Origin: Dipteronia dyeriana
Lineage: Eukaryota; Streptophyta; Magnoliopsida; Sapindales; Sapindaceae
Length of the DNA: 64,000 nucleotides
Assembly (NCBI GenBank): GCA_032871835.1
Contig: CM065295.1
Location: forward strand, 83,135,819-83,199,818
Reading direction: 5' to 3'
Shown here in pieces: positions 24,016 to 36,275 of this stretch. Numbering within the stretch: position 1 is the stretch's first letter; each line of letters begins with the position of its first letter. Made by a program: the position numbers and the translations under genes. Below the pieces are notes generated by a model. The model saw only the letters and a program-made list of their open reading frames with translations, did not search any database and had not been told where the DNA came from.

Positions 24016-24960
24016 ACAAACATATTAATCATAGATATTCAAACAAAATTGTATATAATAGGAAGCAAAATTTAATTTAATTAAGAAGTATATAATACCA
24101 TCGTTGACAAATAAATCAACGACTTGTAAAGAACAACTAAATACAAACTAATTCCTTTTCGTAAATATCTTGCACAGATTTGAATCTCGTGTGGCTGTGC
24201 AATTAATATAAAAATGGATATGGATATTATGTCTCATCGTCGTTTAATTGTCGTTTTTATAATTTATTGACACGTATTTAATATAATAAATTAATAATTT
24301 AAATAATTATTATTAATTTTTAAATTTATACAACTAAAAAATAAAATTAATTCAAACTATTAATTTAGATAAAAAAAATATAAGATAAAGAATTGATCCA
24401 AATTTTATAAAAATATAAAGTTCGATTCTAAGAAATCAACTACCAACAGAAAAATTGAAGTAATTATCTATTCAAAAAGATCACGTTGTTTTTATGTTAT
24501 ATGTTATCGTTATCAATAGATTATCTTATTTTACCAAAGACATGTCTTTTCTTTTCAATTATGATATTATTGTAATAATTTAACATTGACTATGAGTCCA
24601 AGTTGTTCGCATTGTATTGTAATTTATAACATTATACAAAAGTACGATATTCTAAAGACAATCCGACCAGATCCGTTGTAAATGCTGTAGAAGATATTTG
24701 ATTTGTCCTATGTCTATTAGCTTATTTAAGTGTCAACAATTGCAACTCACGTCAAAATGTCAAATCCTGAACATATTTTTGCTTCAATATTGATTTGTTT
24801 TATATTTTCATTTTTTTTTCGATTTGAATATATATATAAACGTCCTGGACTTTATATATATATATATATATATATTTTAAATAACTGTTTAAGCTTTTAA
24901 TATGTGAAGTGATAAATGTGTGCGGTTAATATTCAGTCCATAAATTTGCCTGATCGTTGC
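24016..24960 (+). repeat. Direct duplication, copy B
   Basis: Uninterrupted partner of copy A at 22414-23990, roughly 80 percent alike by eye with many small indels and a TA expansion near 24855. No open frame is conserved between the copies. Confidence 0.75.
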
Positions 24961-26985
24961 CATGATTCAACAACGAAAACACGTGGATTTACTTCACATT
25001 TTTCATGTTTGAATTGTTAATTGACGTAGATTATTCACTACTTTACATTCTCATATTTCATAGAATCATACTACTGGCAGACTGGGTTTAACTATACATA
25101 ATTAATAGAGTAACGAAAATAACACTACTTAAAAATGATATTTACATCCATTTTATAATCATATATTAAATATCTAAAAAAAATCTCTAGTTTATAAACC
25201 AATTAATATTAAAAATACCCTTTTTTTAATTATATTGTAATATGCTTTTATAAATACGTACCACCTATAAATATTATTATGTTATTTAATCAATCTTATT
25301 ATTTTTCAATTTTGTTATTATCTTTAATTCTCTTACTATTCTTTTTCTTTCCTACTTCTTTTCTCCTCATTTTTCTTAATTTTTATTTATTGGAGAACCT
25401 TTTTCTATTTGAGAGAGTTGTATGGAAGCAATATTTATATCATGTCTCAATTGACGTGGAAGTAGATAAGTGTTAAATGATATTTAAAAAAAAAAAAAGA
25501 TACGTGTTTTTATGAAATTGAAGAACATATAATATTAATAAATAAATAAAATTATAAAGAGTGTTTGAAAGAAATAAAAAAAATATAAACAATAATATAT
25601 AGTTAATTTAAAAGTCTATTTATATAGATAATGCTTTTGTTCTTCTAACAAAAATAATAAAAGTTATTTTAAAACTTACTTTTTCACAATCAAATTTGTT
25701 TCATGATTTTGATTCATTTTCCATGTTTAACAATCAATTTGAATTTCCTTAATTGGGATTGAAAATATATTTGAAAGAGAATATAGGGTTTATTAATATG
25801 GAAAGAATTTTTATGATACATATTAATATCAAACCATTAATAGATTTTTTTTAACAAAAGATTAAAATAGGAAACTAATTAATAATTATTGGTGGGTGTA
25901 CTAACAAACAATTAGTTCTCTTAGAATATCTCCAATGACATAAGCAAATTTGGATCCTCAAAAGTTGTCACCTCAGCATTTGAAGATTATTTTTTCAGGA
26001 TTGATAAATGTGATGATTGTATCGTCCACATTGATACTTTATCTAAATAAAAAATATACTCCTACCACATATTTTTCACTGTCCCGCTCATTTTTATTTC
26101 ATTGTTTACGTTCTAAAAGCTATAAAATCACACAGACAATTCGTTAAACATCTTGAATAAATTGTTATTGAAAAGGGTAAAAAAAACCATAAAAGACAAA
26201 ATAATGTATTTGATATAGGTATTGATTAATTCGTAATGAAGAAACGAATTTTAATGGTTGAAATTTTTAGGATCGAAACAATAATGGAATATATATGTGA
26301 TTAGAAAAAAAAAAAGTCACATATGGGTGAGAAAGAATAAAATTACCACAGTAGTTATTTGGGTTAAGTTTATAATTTGATTATTGATAAATTGTTAAAT
26401 TTTAGTGATTTAATTGCATTTTTTTTATATAAATAATCAAATTTTGATTATTTTCTACTTTTAAGAATGAGAATGATGTTAGTAATTTTATTCAAAGATA
26501 TTATTGAATTATTGGTGGATGTATTAACATACAATTTTTAAGGGATATAAATGTATTGTTTAATTAATATCTATGGTTAGTATATATTTTAGAAATGTGT
26601 AGAAACCTCGTGTCCTCTAGAATTAATATCTTGATATTTTTGATAGTTCGGGTACATATATACAGCTACAAATATATATATGTACCATAATCCAGTACGT
26701 ACAGCTATTTATATATCACGACTCATGCATGTTCCTGGCCCTGCATGGGGGCTATAAGACATCTGTATCAGTACAAGTTGTATGTGTAAACATTTAATAT
26801 CAACCAAAACAAGAAAATCTACGAAGATATTCATGCTGGCCAAAGTAGAGACATAGTCATAAGTCATGTGTCAGAATTATTTTGAACATTATGTAAGGAA
26901 AAAAAGTTCATGACCATTTGTAGTACTACACACATGATGATCAAGCGAGAGCTCTCCCCGAGATGTCGTACTCAATCTGGTGGAG
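24961..26985. other. Intergenic, no gene seen
   Basis: Very AT-rich. Near 25922 a GAATATCTCCAATGACATAAG string resembles the end of the MITE family at 23.2 and 35.7 kb, but no partner end was found. Confidence 0.5.
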
Positions 26986-27110
26986 ATCATCATGATATGA
27001 ACGATCAATCCATTGATTGGAAAACAAAAACATGTTTAATCATTCAATTATAATCATCATGATATGATCGATCAATCCATTGATTGGAAAACAAAAACAC
27101 GTTTAATCAT
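26986..27110 (+). repeat. Tandem duplication, 67-bp spacing
   Basis: ATCATCATGATATGA(A/T)CGAT followed by CAATCCATTGATTGGAAAAC and ACAAAAAC(A/C)(T/C)GTTTAATCAT occurs at 26986 and 27053 with very few differences. Confidence 0.9.
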
Positions 27111-28885
27111 CCTGATCATCAGTCATCGATCGCTTTGGCCGGTGGTGCAATTATATAATTACGACGTGTCAGTGTATGTGATATTGTGATATATACATGT
27201 ACGAAAAAAAAAAACAATGAAGCGATATATATATATATATAACTGATTGAATCTTGGATTTTTGTTATAAAGGGGACATGCAATGAAGACAGACTTGATT
27301 TTATTGGAGGCAAGCAAGAGACAGAGCAGTGAGATCGCAGGATCGATTCTGTGTGTTTGGGCATGCAATGGGCAAGAGTTATCTCGATCTCCATCCGCCC
27401 TATGTAAGGCAGTTTTCACACCAACATCTTACATCTTCTCTCGTGTCTTTCTCTGCACGTGCCGCCTCCTATCATCATCATCTACTTGCATTTTGTGTGT
27501 ATTTATATATTGATACTATATGATAATTGATAACTAGCTAGCAGCTCCATGATGAGATAATAATGAAGAGTACGGCATCACCTATTGTCTCCAACCTCTT
27601 AGAAAGGAACAGCTTTATGAGATCGACGATGGACACACCATGTTTGTTCAATTAAATCAATTAATAGTGTTTTTAAATTTATCTTTTTATATATATATAA
27701 TGATATTGTCAGGTATATTGATGATGATGTGGGGTTTACCGGTTATGTTACATTAAATTCGGATTTAGAAAGGAAGATACGACTCGAACTCACAATCTCT
27801 CGAACATGATATAGGTGCAAAATACATATTACTTAATCAACCTCATCTAGTAATTTTTTTTTAATTACGAACTAGTGAATCTTAATTTTCTCATTGAGCA
27901 ATATTTGAGGCAAAAATGAAGTTGCATAGATTTTTTATTTTTTATTTTTTATTTTATTTGGTTTATATTGATTAACCATATATAGTTTATTCAATTATAC
28001 CCAGAACACAATTAAAAAGTGGTTAAATTGCAATAATTTTATTGTACTTACAAATTTCTCATTGTATGATCAGTATAAAACTATGATTTATCTCACTTTA
28101 TATTAAAAAAATTACCGTATAAAAGTTAAAATACAAATTGAGATATGAATAGTTCTGCTTAACACTTTACATAATGGAGAGTTGCGTTTTAGTACAGTGA
28201 GAAAAAAAAAAATACTACTTTGAGGCCAGCGTGCCTCGGGTAGCTCATCACTAAAAAAACAATTTGCACTCGTGAGAAATTAGTGCTATTTCCATTCAAC
28301 TTTGATTGGATGATCAGATTTTCGTTTTGGTAAAAACAAATTAAACTCGTATATAATACATATTTGTGAGCAAATTAAGCCACTACAACATCATGGTCGA
28401 ATATGCCTTAAACATTTGCAAATATTCCACAATTAATTTTATTTATTTATTTAATATTTCATCATGAAGATCAGTTAAATTAATTTCTGTCCACTTCAAT
28501 ATATGGCCACTCCTATTCCTGTCCATTCCTTTTTAGCAAGATTTTAATAATGGATGGCACACGATTATTATATGACAATTTTCATTTCACTGTGACAAAC
28601 AGACCCATATGTCAATTGGTCATACACTTGTACTACAAAGTAGAAGACCATCTTCGAACCTATCAGATCAAGAAGGGCATATCGGACTACAATCTCTACC
28701 TCTTCTCATTTCTCTAAAGGCATCCGTCCATTCATTTATCAGTAATTTAAACTTGTCGTCCATACTCACTTACGAAACAAAAAATGAACGTATACAATAT
28801 ATTATGTATATCTATTTAACGAAAGTTTAATTGTCAACTATGGTGATATTGATTGAATGAAATATATATATCAAACAAGATTTTA
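27111..28885. other. Intergenic, no gene seen
   Basis: Contains a short (TA)n near 27226 and a possible minus-strand SINE at about 27740-27860 (B box GAGTTCGAGTCG, A-box-like TGAGGTTGATTAAG). Open frames around 27.1-27.5 kb overlap on both strands without family similarity. Confidence 0.5.
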
Positions 28886-29044
28886 CTGAATAGATGAACA
28901 AAACAGTAATATAATTCAAGAACCCGTGAAAGCGTGCATGTATGATATATTTTGGGTTAAATATATATAATTATTTGTGTTTAGGTAGCACTTTCACGGT
29001 GAGATGATTTTTCATTTAGCACTTTGGAAATATCTACCGGGCAG
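28886..29044 (-). pseudogene. Decayed tandem copy of the CYP78A 3' end
   Basis: This stretch repeats about 29150-29352, the last 25 or so codons and 3' UTR of the CYP78A gene beside it. Shared text includes CACTTTCACGGTGAGA, GATTTTTCATTT, ATC(T/C)ACCGGG and, in the UTR, GCATG followed by TATGATATATTTT. A deletion of some 17-20 bp in the coding part shifts the frame. It is a short tail duplication, not a full second gene. Confidence 0.8.
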
Positions 29045-29261
29045 GGGCGGATAAAGAATATCTGGGTCTTAAATTAGTTAAATATTTTTTTTATTTAAAC
29101 ATATACATGACAATATTTTGCTAGACCGACATATAATTAAATAACTTGATTCGCTGACAAAACGGTAACATAATTCTACTATTCAAGAACACCTGAAGGC
29201 ATGCATATTTGTACATCCATGCATGATATATTTTATATAACGTGAACTTCTATATATATAA

Positions 29262-31130
29262 TTATATGCGTCTAGGTTGCACTTTCACGGTGAGAGGATT
29301 TTTCATTTCGCATGAAAGCTTTAATACTTCGGAGAGATCCACCGGGTCACGATCCAACTGTGCCCACTTGAATTCATGCAATAAAGTACCTACCCAAAAG
29401 CCAACTGTGGCCAATCCCAAAGCTTTTCCGGGGCAAGTCCTTCGACCCGATCCAAATGGAGCAAGCCTGAGATCCGAGCCCAGAACCGAGAACTCCACTG
29501 CCACGTCTGCACCGGCGTTTTGACACACGAATCTCTCTGGCAGGAACTCGAGTGGGTCCTCCCACACATCCGGGTCCCTCATGATGGCCCACATGTTAAC
29601 CATAGCTGTGGTCCCCGCTGGCACATGATAGCTATCCACTGTTGTGTCTGTGATTGCTAGACGGGCCCACGATAGAAGTGGCCCAGGTGGATGCAGCCTG
29701 AGAACCTCCTTCACTACCGCTTGCAAGTACACCATTGATTGGATGTCTGATTCCATCAACGGCCGTGATCTTCCCACAACTCGATCAAGTTCATCATGCA
29801 CCTTTGATTGGACATCAGGATGGAGTACCATCCTCGCGAGTATCCACTCTATCAAAACTGCTACCGTATCGGTTCCTCTAAATATCATCTCCTATAGTAA
29901 TAAATAACATCAGTAAGAAAATAATTAAAATTATTAATCAAATTAAGAGAATAATTACAATATTTTAGTACGTTTTGTTTCTAAGAAAATCAGGAATCTG
30001 AACAGCCATTCCATCTCAAACCATTATAAAGATTCCATCTTTTCGATTCTTTTTCCTGGCATTTTCTTAGCAACAAAACACCATGCAAAAGAAAACAAAT
30101 TATACTCAAAAAGCAATTATAGACAAGTTTTGTTGCTTACCCAAAGAACAGCAACCATATCATGGTCTGACAATCTATCCGGCCCATGAAGAGAGAGCAA
30201 AACATCCACGAAATCAATATTTTTTCGGCTGGTTTGGCTTCTATGTTCTTCAATAATCCGGTTCACGAACCGGTTAACTTTTGGGACAAGATTGGAGCAT
30301 CTGAACCGGATTTTTTGCAGGTCGAAATCAGCCAGCCAAGGAAGGTGATCAGACCAGTTGAGCTTCCCGAGCAAGTTATAGCCTTCTTCAACGAGCCGGC
30401 TCAGTTCATCGGCTTCACTACTCGAAGAACCCAGATGATATTTACGACCAAAAACCGAACACATCATGTTGTTGAGCGAAGCTCGTTTGAGTACTTCACG
30501 TACACGTAACTGTCCTTTATTGTTGTAATCAGTACATGGTGTTGAAGATGATGAAATCAATGAAACCATTTGAGTCGCGATATCGAAACGCTGTGACTCG
30601 GTGGAGCTGATTTGTTTCGGACAAAACAGATGTGTGGCTGCGATTCTTCTTATTGTTCGCCAGTAGACTCCGTAAGGAGCGAAACCTATTGCTCTGTTGA
30701 ACATCAGACTGTAAGCGGACTCTTTCACCGGACGGTCAGCGAAGACTGAGCTGTTTAGTATCTCTCTAGCCACGTCAGGATTGGAAGTGATGATGACACG
30801 TGTCTCACCGAGGCTAAAAGCCATGAGCCGTTTGGCTTTGAGACTCTCAGCTGCTGCTTGGAGCTTGTGGTGAGCTAGGTTCAACATTAAGCTCATGCTC
30901 CCAATAAATGGCAGCCCTCGTGGTCCGGGTATCGGGGATCCGGATCCGGCTCCACTCTTGAACCAATACTTGCCCCAAGCAGGGCCTCCAGGCTGAGCCC
31001 AGTAGAAGAAAGCCATGGCTAACCAAGCCATGCAAAGGAAAACAAGTGACAAAATTGTGTTTTGAGAAGTGAAAGATTTGCATTTGGAGAAAAGAGCCAA
31101 AACCCAGAAACAATCAACCTTTGTTTCCAT
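29262..31130 (-). CDS. CYP78A: Cytochrome P450, CYP78A family
   Basis: ER-anchored P450 monooxygenase of the plant CYP78A family, known for controlling organ, seed and fruit size; the substrate is not established. Two exons, 31130-30141 and 29891-29262, with a phase-0 intron of 249 bp at the position usual for the family (after VAVLW, before EMIFRGTD). The protein has 539 residues. N-terminal membrane anchor about 25-45, then [13 protein letters not shown] and the proline hinge PIPGPRG (66-72). [20 protein letters not shown] is family-typical. I-helix FRGTDT (334-339), ExxR at Glu392-Arg395, PERF (448-451), and heme loop [10 protein letters not shown] with Cys483. The N-terminus and sequence style are closest to the CYP78A6/A8/A9 branch rather than CYP78A5. 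All signature residues are present. Its 3' end has a decayed tandem copy just downstream. Confidence 0.95.
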
Positions 31131-31257
31131 AATTATCGAGTCAAGAGTGGTGAGAAATACAAGAGAGAGAGAGAGAGAGAGTTTGTGTGTGTGTGTGTGG
31201 CTTGTAGAGTTGTAGTTTCCTTTTTTGGGTTCTATCTATGAAGTTGGAGATTGTTTT

Positions 31258-31267
31258 GTTTATATAG
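31258..31267 (-). promoter_or_regulatory. TATA box of CYP78A gene
   Basis: CTATATAAAC on the minus strand, about 130 bp upstream of the ATG. The leader between them contains AC and CT dinucleotide runs (31161-31199), common in plant 5' UTRs. Inferred from position. Confidence 0.55.
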
Positions 31268-31269
31268 AG

Positions 31270-33464
31270 AGGAGTGGTGTGTTGTGTGTGGTGGCTGTAC
31301 AGTGGGATTATAAAACTAACGGCTTCTTATGACTCTATAACGGAAAATTGAATAAAAGTTATTGAAATATCCAATGAGCGCCGCCACCATCACATACAAA
31401 TACAATCTATGCTAGCTTCAAACCTCACGCTCCTTTCACGCGCGTTCCCATTTTTATTTTTTATTCTATACAAAAGCCCATAGATTCTCTTTATTCTTCT
31501 GCAATTTAATATGAAAGATATAGATATATATATAAAAACTTTTGGGATACACGTACGGTCACTACTACAGTAGTTGGAATGGAATGATAAATTAAGCTAT
31601 AGCTTGGAGAAGATCACAAGATCATGTCAAATTGGTATAAAACAAATGGTAGAAGAAACAAAAAAGGATGAAGATTTTTCCATAATTTGGATTCTATTGA
31701 ATTTTGAAATCGATAGATATTGAAATATCAAAAATAATAAAACATAACATTTATTTTTAAGAAAAAACTTTGTTAAGTTTAATGTAAATTTGGGTATGTT
31801 TAACAAAAATAAAAAAAATAAAAAAAATAAAAAACATTTGGAATTTTTATTACCAGATCATTTATTAAAAGAAATTGTTCATATAGGGATGTAATAGTTC
31901 TTTAGTTAAAATTATAAAATTATTGATTTGTAATATTATAAAATTATAAAATTGTCATTTAATATTATAAAACGGCCGTTATGAATAGAGAATGAAGAAT
32001 ATATATATACCATTCATTTAAACCGAAGATGTATGGCCTTTAAGAACTTGCAAGCACTTAAATGAATAGAGAATGAAGATTTAGATGCATACCATTCAAT
32101 CAAAACCAAAGATGTATGGCCAGTAAAAACGTACACGCACTTAAATGAGAGAGTGGGGTTGAGAGTGAGACAGATGAAAGAGATTGATTTGTAGGCTTTG
32201 TATTCATTTTTTTTATATAAAAAAATATGAACATTTCCGACTCCCTCCCGGACAACCTTATAAATAACGGTGAATAATGTTATAAAAGAATTCGTGTTCC
32301 AATAATATTCTTTAAATTGATTTTTTTAATAATTTTTTATTATTATCATTTTAATTTTATTTTATAATTATTATTTTAAAACAAATCATTCGATAAATAA
32401 TAATAAAAATTTTAAAGACGTGAAGTCATCCCTTAATAAAAAAAATGAACTTCGTCGAAACACATTAGAGGGGGGTTTTAAAGGGATCTAGGAGCGGTGA
32501 TATGCAAAGGCAAGTGGTGTGAACACGCGTCGAATCGAGTGTAGGGTTGCATAGTTATCGTGTATATACAGAGAAGCCCACATAAAAACATTACAGAACC
32601 AAAGGCATGGATTTGGATTTGGATTTGGATTTGTGCGTTCATATTTTTGTGCATGTCATCTTCTAATTAAAGCTGCTGTAGCAAATAGTAAGGGTCCACG
32701 TAGCCCTCTCTGTCTACTTACTAGCTATCCACGTGTAACATACATTGCTTTCCCTGCCCACCGAGGTTGCTGATATGTCCTCCATAGGTCTATCTCCACC
32801 CACAGTGCGCATGCCCTTTTCGGATCATTTTGTCCTAATCAACGATCCCAAAAGATAATTCTCAAATACAAACCTCCGGATTTAATGAAACTCGTTAAAT
32901 TCTTAATGCTAACCAATTTTAATGGATGAAATTATTGTTGCAGATAATGATAAAAGTTTAAGTTTTATCTATTAGATACATTCTACGGCTGAAATTATTG
33001 AAAACGAACACATGAATGTGTGCCTTGAAATAGCAAGGAGCCAAAGCCAAGGATATTATTGTCATATTGAAAACATAGGACAACTCTCTAAATAGGCCAC
33101 AGAGAATACTCCAACTCGAAAGCAAAATAGAGTGTCATAGTTATGTCAAGGTCCCTTTGCTTTGGTCCCAGGTGGTCAAAATTCTATTGGGTGATTAATT
33201 ATTATTTAAAGATTTTAATTATTAATTTATTAACATAAGACAGAACAAAATCTTGCTTAGAAAACTCACTTTGTTTCCAATTATCATGTTGATATTAATA
33301 TCATAATATTCCTTTTGATAGGTTTAGTCATAATCTTCCCCACACTCTTAATACATTTTGAATAATTATTTTGATAATTATTCATTTCTTATGTGTTTTT
33401 CACCTTGTGATATTTCGATTCTTGGGACTCATTTGTCGGAAAAGAATAAATTTTATCGCATCTA
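31270..33464. other. CYP78A upstream region, no other gene
   Basis: Holds an imperfect tandem duplication at about 31981-32145 (AATAGAGAATGAAGAT, ATACCATTCA and AAGATGTATGGCC each twice), a short GGATTT run near 32608, and scattered ACGTG words near 32.7 kb. No coding region recognised. Confidence 0.5.
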
Positions 33465-33474
33465 TTAGATTGAA

Positions 33475-34017
33475 GGTTAATTGTACTGACTTACCCTTAA
33501 TTTATTAAATCTAGTAAAATTTTAAAAAGGTATCATAAATTAACACAATCATATTCTGCCACAAAATCAATCCGTTAACTATAACGGTTAACTACTTTGA
33601 TTATTAGAAAGCCAAATATACTATTGTCATATCATCTCAATAATAAATGATTTTTTAATTAACATTAGAAAAACATTTATTTATTTAAAAAAAAAAGATA
33701 ATCTACCAAGGAAACAAGAGATTGTTGATGATCTCTTACTTATTAAAAGAGGTCTTCACCGAACTCAGATATCAACTTCCTGCAATTCACAGAGAAAGCT
33801 CCTTCATGAATTGAGGATATATTATTTTTTAAATTAAAATATTTTATGTTTGAGATGACTTGGCATGAGTATATTTGATTTTTTATAGGTTAATGTTAGT
33901 GGAACGTTAAAGTTAACGGATTGACTTGATGATAATGAGTGTTTGTGTTAATTTTGGACATTTTTTTTAAATCTTACTAAATTCAATAAAATAAGGATAA
34001 ATTAGTACAATTTAGCC
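33475..34017. mobile_element. Mutator-like MITE, 10-bp target duplication
   Basis: 543 bp bounded by the perfect direct repeat TTAGATTGAA (33465-33474 and 34018-34027). The ends are inverted: GGTTAATTGTACTGACTTAC on the left and GGCTAAATTGTACTAATTTA on the right read inward, continuing for about 100 bp with matches such as AAATTAACACAA and TCAATCCGTTAACT. Long TIRs with a 9-10 bp duplication fit a Mutator-type non-autonomous element. Confidence 0.75.
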
Positions 34018-34333
34018 TTAGATTGAATTTGCAATATTTATCACAAAACTATACAGCATCTAATTAACCTAAATTTTTATATGGTCGATGCCTATGGATT
34101 TACTTAATTTAATTTCTGTCCAAATACATGGAGCCTGAAAAATATTCCAAATCTTTGATCATGTATATTTATTCTCACCACTGATTTGTATCGGCTTAAT
34201 CATTCATGATATAGTATTTTTTTTTTTGGAATATTCATGATATAGTATTATTATCTATTAATCCACATAGTGGTTCCCGGATACAAATTAATTATTATCT
34301 ATTAATTTACATAGCGGTTACCAGTTATAATTA

Positions 34334-34960
34334 AAAGTAATGTTAGACGTTTTATTTATTTTCCTAAATTCTGTTCCAAATGATGCGGCACATGGGATAT
34401 CAGCATCTTATAATTTATGAAATTAAGTGGTGATTGGTGTGATGCTGACACTTCACGTGTAGTGGTGTAAATATGGGCCGGCCCGTTCGGCCTGCCAAGG
34501 AAGGCGGGCCGTGCCAGGCACGGTCCATAATTACAGGCCGTGCCGGGCAGGTGTGCCAGGCCCAACCGTAGGCACGGGGGGCCGGCACAGTGGGCCCAGT
34601 TATATATATAAAAAATATATTATTAATATTTTTTTTAAAAAATAAGTGGGCCGGCCCGTTTGGCCCGTCTAGCCTGGCAAACGGGCCAGCACGGCCCGGC
34701 CCGTCGGCACGGCCTGCCATGGCCGTGCCCACGTGCCATGTCGAGCCCTGTTTTCCAAAACAGGTCGGGCCTGGCACGGCACGGCACGCCCAATGGGCAT
34801 GGCGTGCCAGGCCCGGCCTGTTTTGGAACACAGGCCTGGCAGGCCGTGCCCAAACAGGCCAGGCCGGCCCTAACTTACACCTTTATTTACGTGTCACATC
34901 ATTTGGGGATAGAATTAGGAAAAAATATGTGGAATGTCTAGTATTACTTTATAATTTAAT
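34334..34960. mobile_element. MITE with AAAGTAAT ends, host of GC-rich MITE
   Basis: The left end AAAGTAATGTTAGACGTT and right end (inward AAAGTAATACTAGACATTCC) are inverted repeats of about 60 bp, continuing to CCAAATGATG(C/T)G(G/A)CAC. The flanks are similar (TATAATTA versus ATAATTTA). The same family appears at 43311-43501. The middle is filled by the GC-rich element at 34461-34886. Confidence 0.6.
34461..34886. mobile_element. GC-rich hAT-like MITE, nested
   Basis: A striking GC-rich island in AT-rich DNA, built of GGGCCGG, CGTGCC and GGCACGGC words that fold back on one another. The ends are inverted (AGTGGTGTAAATATGGGCC versus AAAGGTGTAAGTTAGGGCC) and the flanks form an imperfect 8-bp duplication (TCACGTGT, TTACGTGT). 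The open frames here are by-products of the base composition. Confidence 0.65.
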
Positions 34961-34970
34961 GGCTAATTGC

Positions 34971-35101
34971 ACTAACTTACTCTTAATTTATTAGATCCGG
35001 CAATATTTCAAAAAGATGTCATAAATTAACACAAAAAACCCTTGCCATATTAAATCATCCCTAATATAAAATATTTTTTAATTAAAATTTGAAAAATCAA
35101 A

Positions 35102-35152
<51 letters not shown>

Positions 35153-35508
35153 CTACCAGTGATGGATCTTCACCGCCGAAACAACAAAAGATCTTTGACG
35201 AACTTCTTCTATTGAAAGAGATCATCGACGATCTCCTCCAACTCGGCCTTTTGCAGTTAGCAGAGGAGGCTTCTCCGCGAACAAATTATCTTTTTTTTTT
35301 TAATTTGATTTTTCACTTTTTAATTAAGAAATATTTTATATTTGAGATTGTGTGTCAGTGATATATTTGGTTTTCCACGGATCAAGGTTAGTCAACCGTT
35401 AAGGTTAATGGATTGAGTTGATGACAATGGGTGTTTGGGTAATTTAGATAATCTTTTTACAATCTAGCTAAATTCAATAAAGTAAGAGTAAACTAATGCA
35501 ATTAACCC
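34971..35508. mobile_element. Mutator-like MITE, second copy
   Basis: Same family as 33475-34017. Ends GGCTAATTGCACTAACTTAC and, read inward, GGGTTAATTGCATTAGTTTA. Flanking 10-bp repeat with one mismatch (ATAATTTAAT at 34961, ATAAATTAAT at 35509). It contains an (AAT)n microsatellite at about 35105-35152. Confidence 0.7.
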
Positions 35509-35682
35509 ATAAATTAATTATCTCATTACTTAATTATTTTTTAATAACTAAATGTAGTTATGTTCATTTGAATATATTTTGTCATTGCAAACAATAATTC
35601 ACGTTTTTTTCACTAATTAAACGCAATTATTCCCTCAATTCAAGGCTATGATGGTCAAATATATATTAGTCATATTAGAGTA

Positions 35683-36275
35683 TTTTCAATGTAAAAATAT
35701 ATTTTTGAGTTTCTAAATAATATCACATCAGGCCAATAAAGACAACTCAGCTAGTGGATGAACGAGCTTGAGGTTTGGACAAGTGACTCTCGGGTCAACA
35801 ACTCGAATCTTACTAATAGCGAAAGTTTAAAAAAAAAAAATGATCTCGAATTATTAGACATTGTAAAAAAATAAATAGTTTCACATCAATATTTTTATTC
35901 ATTATGGACCCACTTTTGAAAAAAAAAAGAATAGAGAAATACACATTCAGATCTTCAATGCAATTATCTAAAATCAAATATGCATCCATTTTATGACCAA
36001 TCATAATAAAATAATTATTTCACTCTCTCTCCTACTTTATTTTACAATTAAATGAACTATAATATTATTGGTGGAAAGAGTTAGAAATCCTAGTCAGTAT
36101 TTCTATGGGAGTTCCTAGTATCTCCATGTTTTATAATATTTTTTTTGTCACATCATCTCCAAATTGAAGTTAAAAAATTGTATTGAAAATAGTTTTTCTA
36201 ACTTTTTAACTATCTATTCTATATAACAATCAATTTTATCCAAATACATATTTACATAGGAGATACCCTTATATT
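35683..36275. mobile_element. MITE with nested SINE
   Basis: The left end TTAGAGTATTTTCAATGTAA and the right end read inward, TAAGGGTATCTCCTATGTAA, are inverted. It is related to the element at 23243. A SINE-like block of 143 bp sits at 35731-35873. Confidence 0.55.
35731..35873 (+). mobile_element. SINE-like insertion with 15-bp duplication
   Basis: It is flanked by AATAATATCACATCA (35716-35730) and AATAGTTTCACATCA (35874-35888), a 15-bp duplication with two changes. The related MITE at 23.2 kb has this site once, uninterrupted (AATAGTATCACATTT). Inside are an A-box-like CTCAGCTAGTGG, a B-box-like CAACTCGAATCTT and a downstream A-run. This is good evidence for a retroposed tRNA-derived SINE. 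Confidence 0.7.

Noticed and set aside
27283..27523. Overlapping frames on both strands near 27.3 kb, and a CACGTGCC string recalling miR164
   Set aside because: No family similarity, no pairing arm for a hairpin, and the string does not match the miR164 sequence.
34356..34994. Several overlapping open frames on both strands, rich in Gly, Pro, Ala and Arg
   Set aside because: They lie in the GC-rich fold-back MITE, where few stop codons occur. No domain or start context supports a gene.
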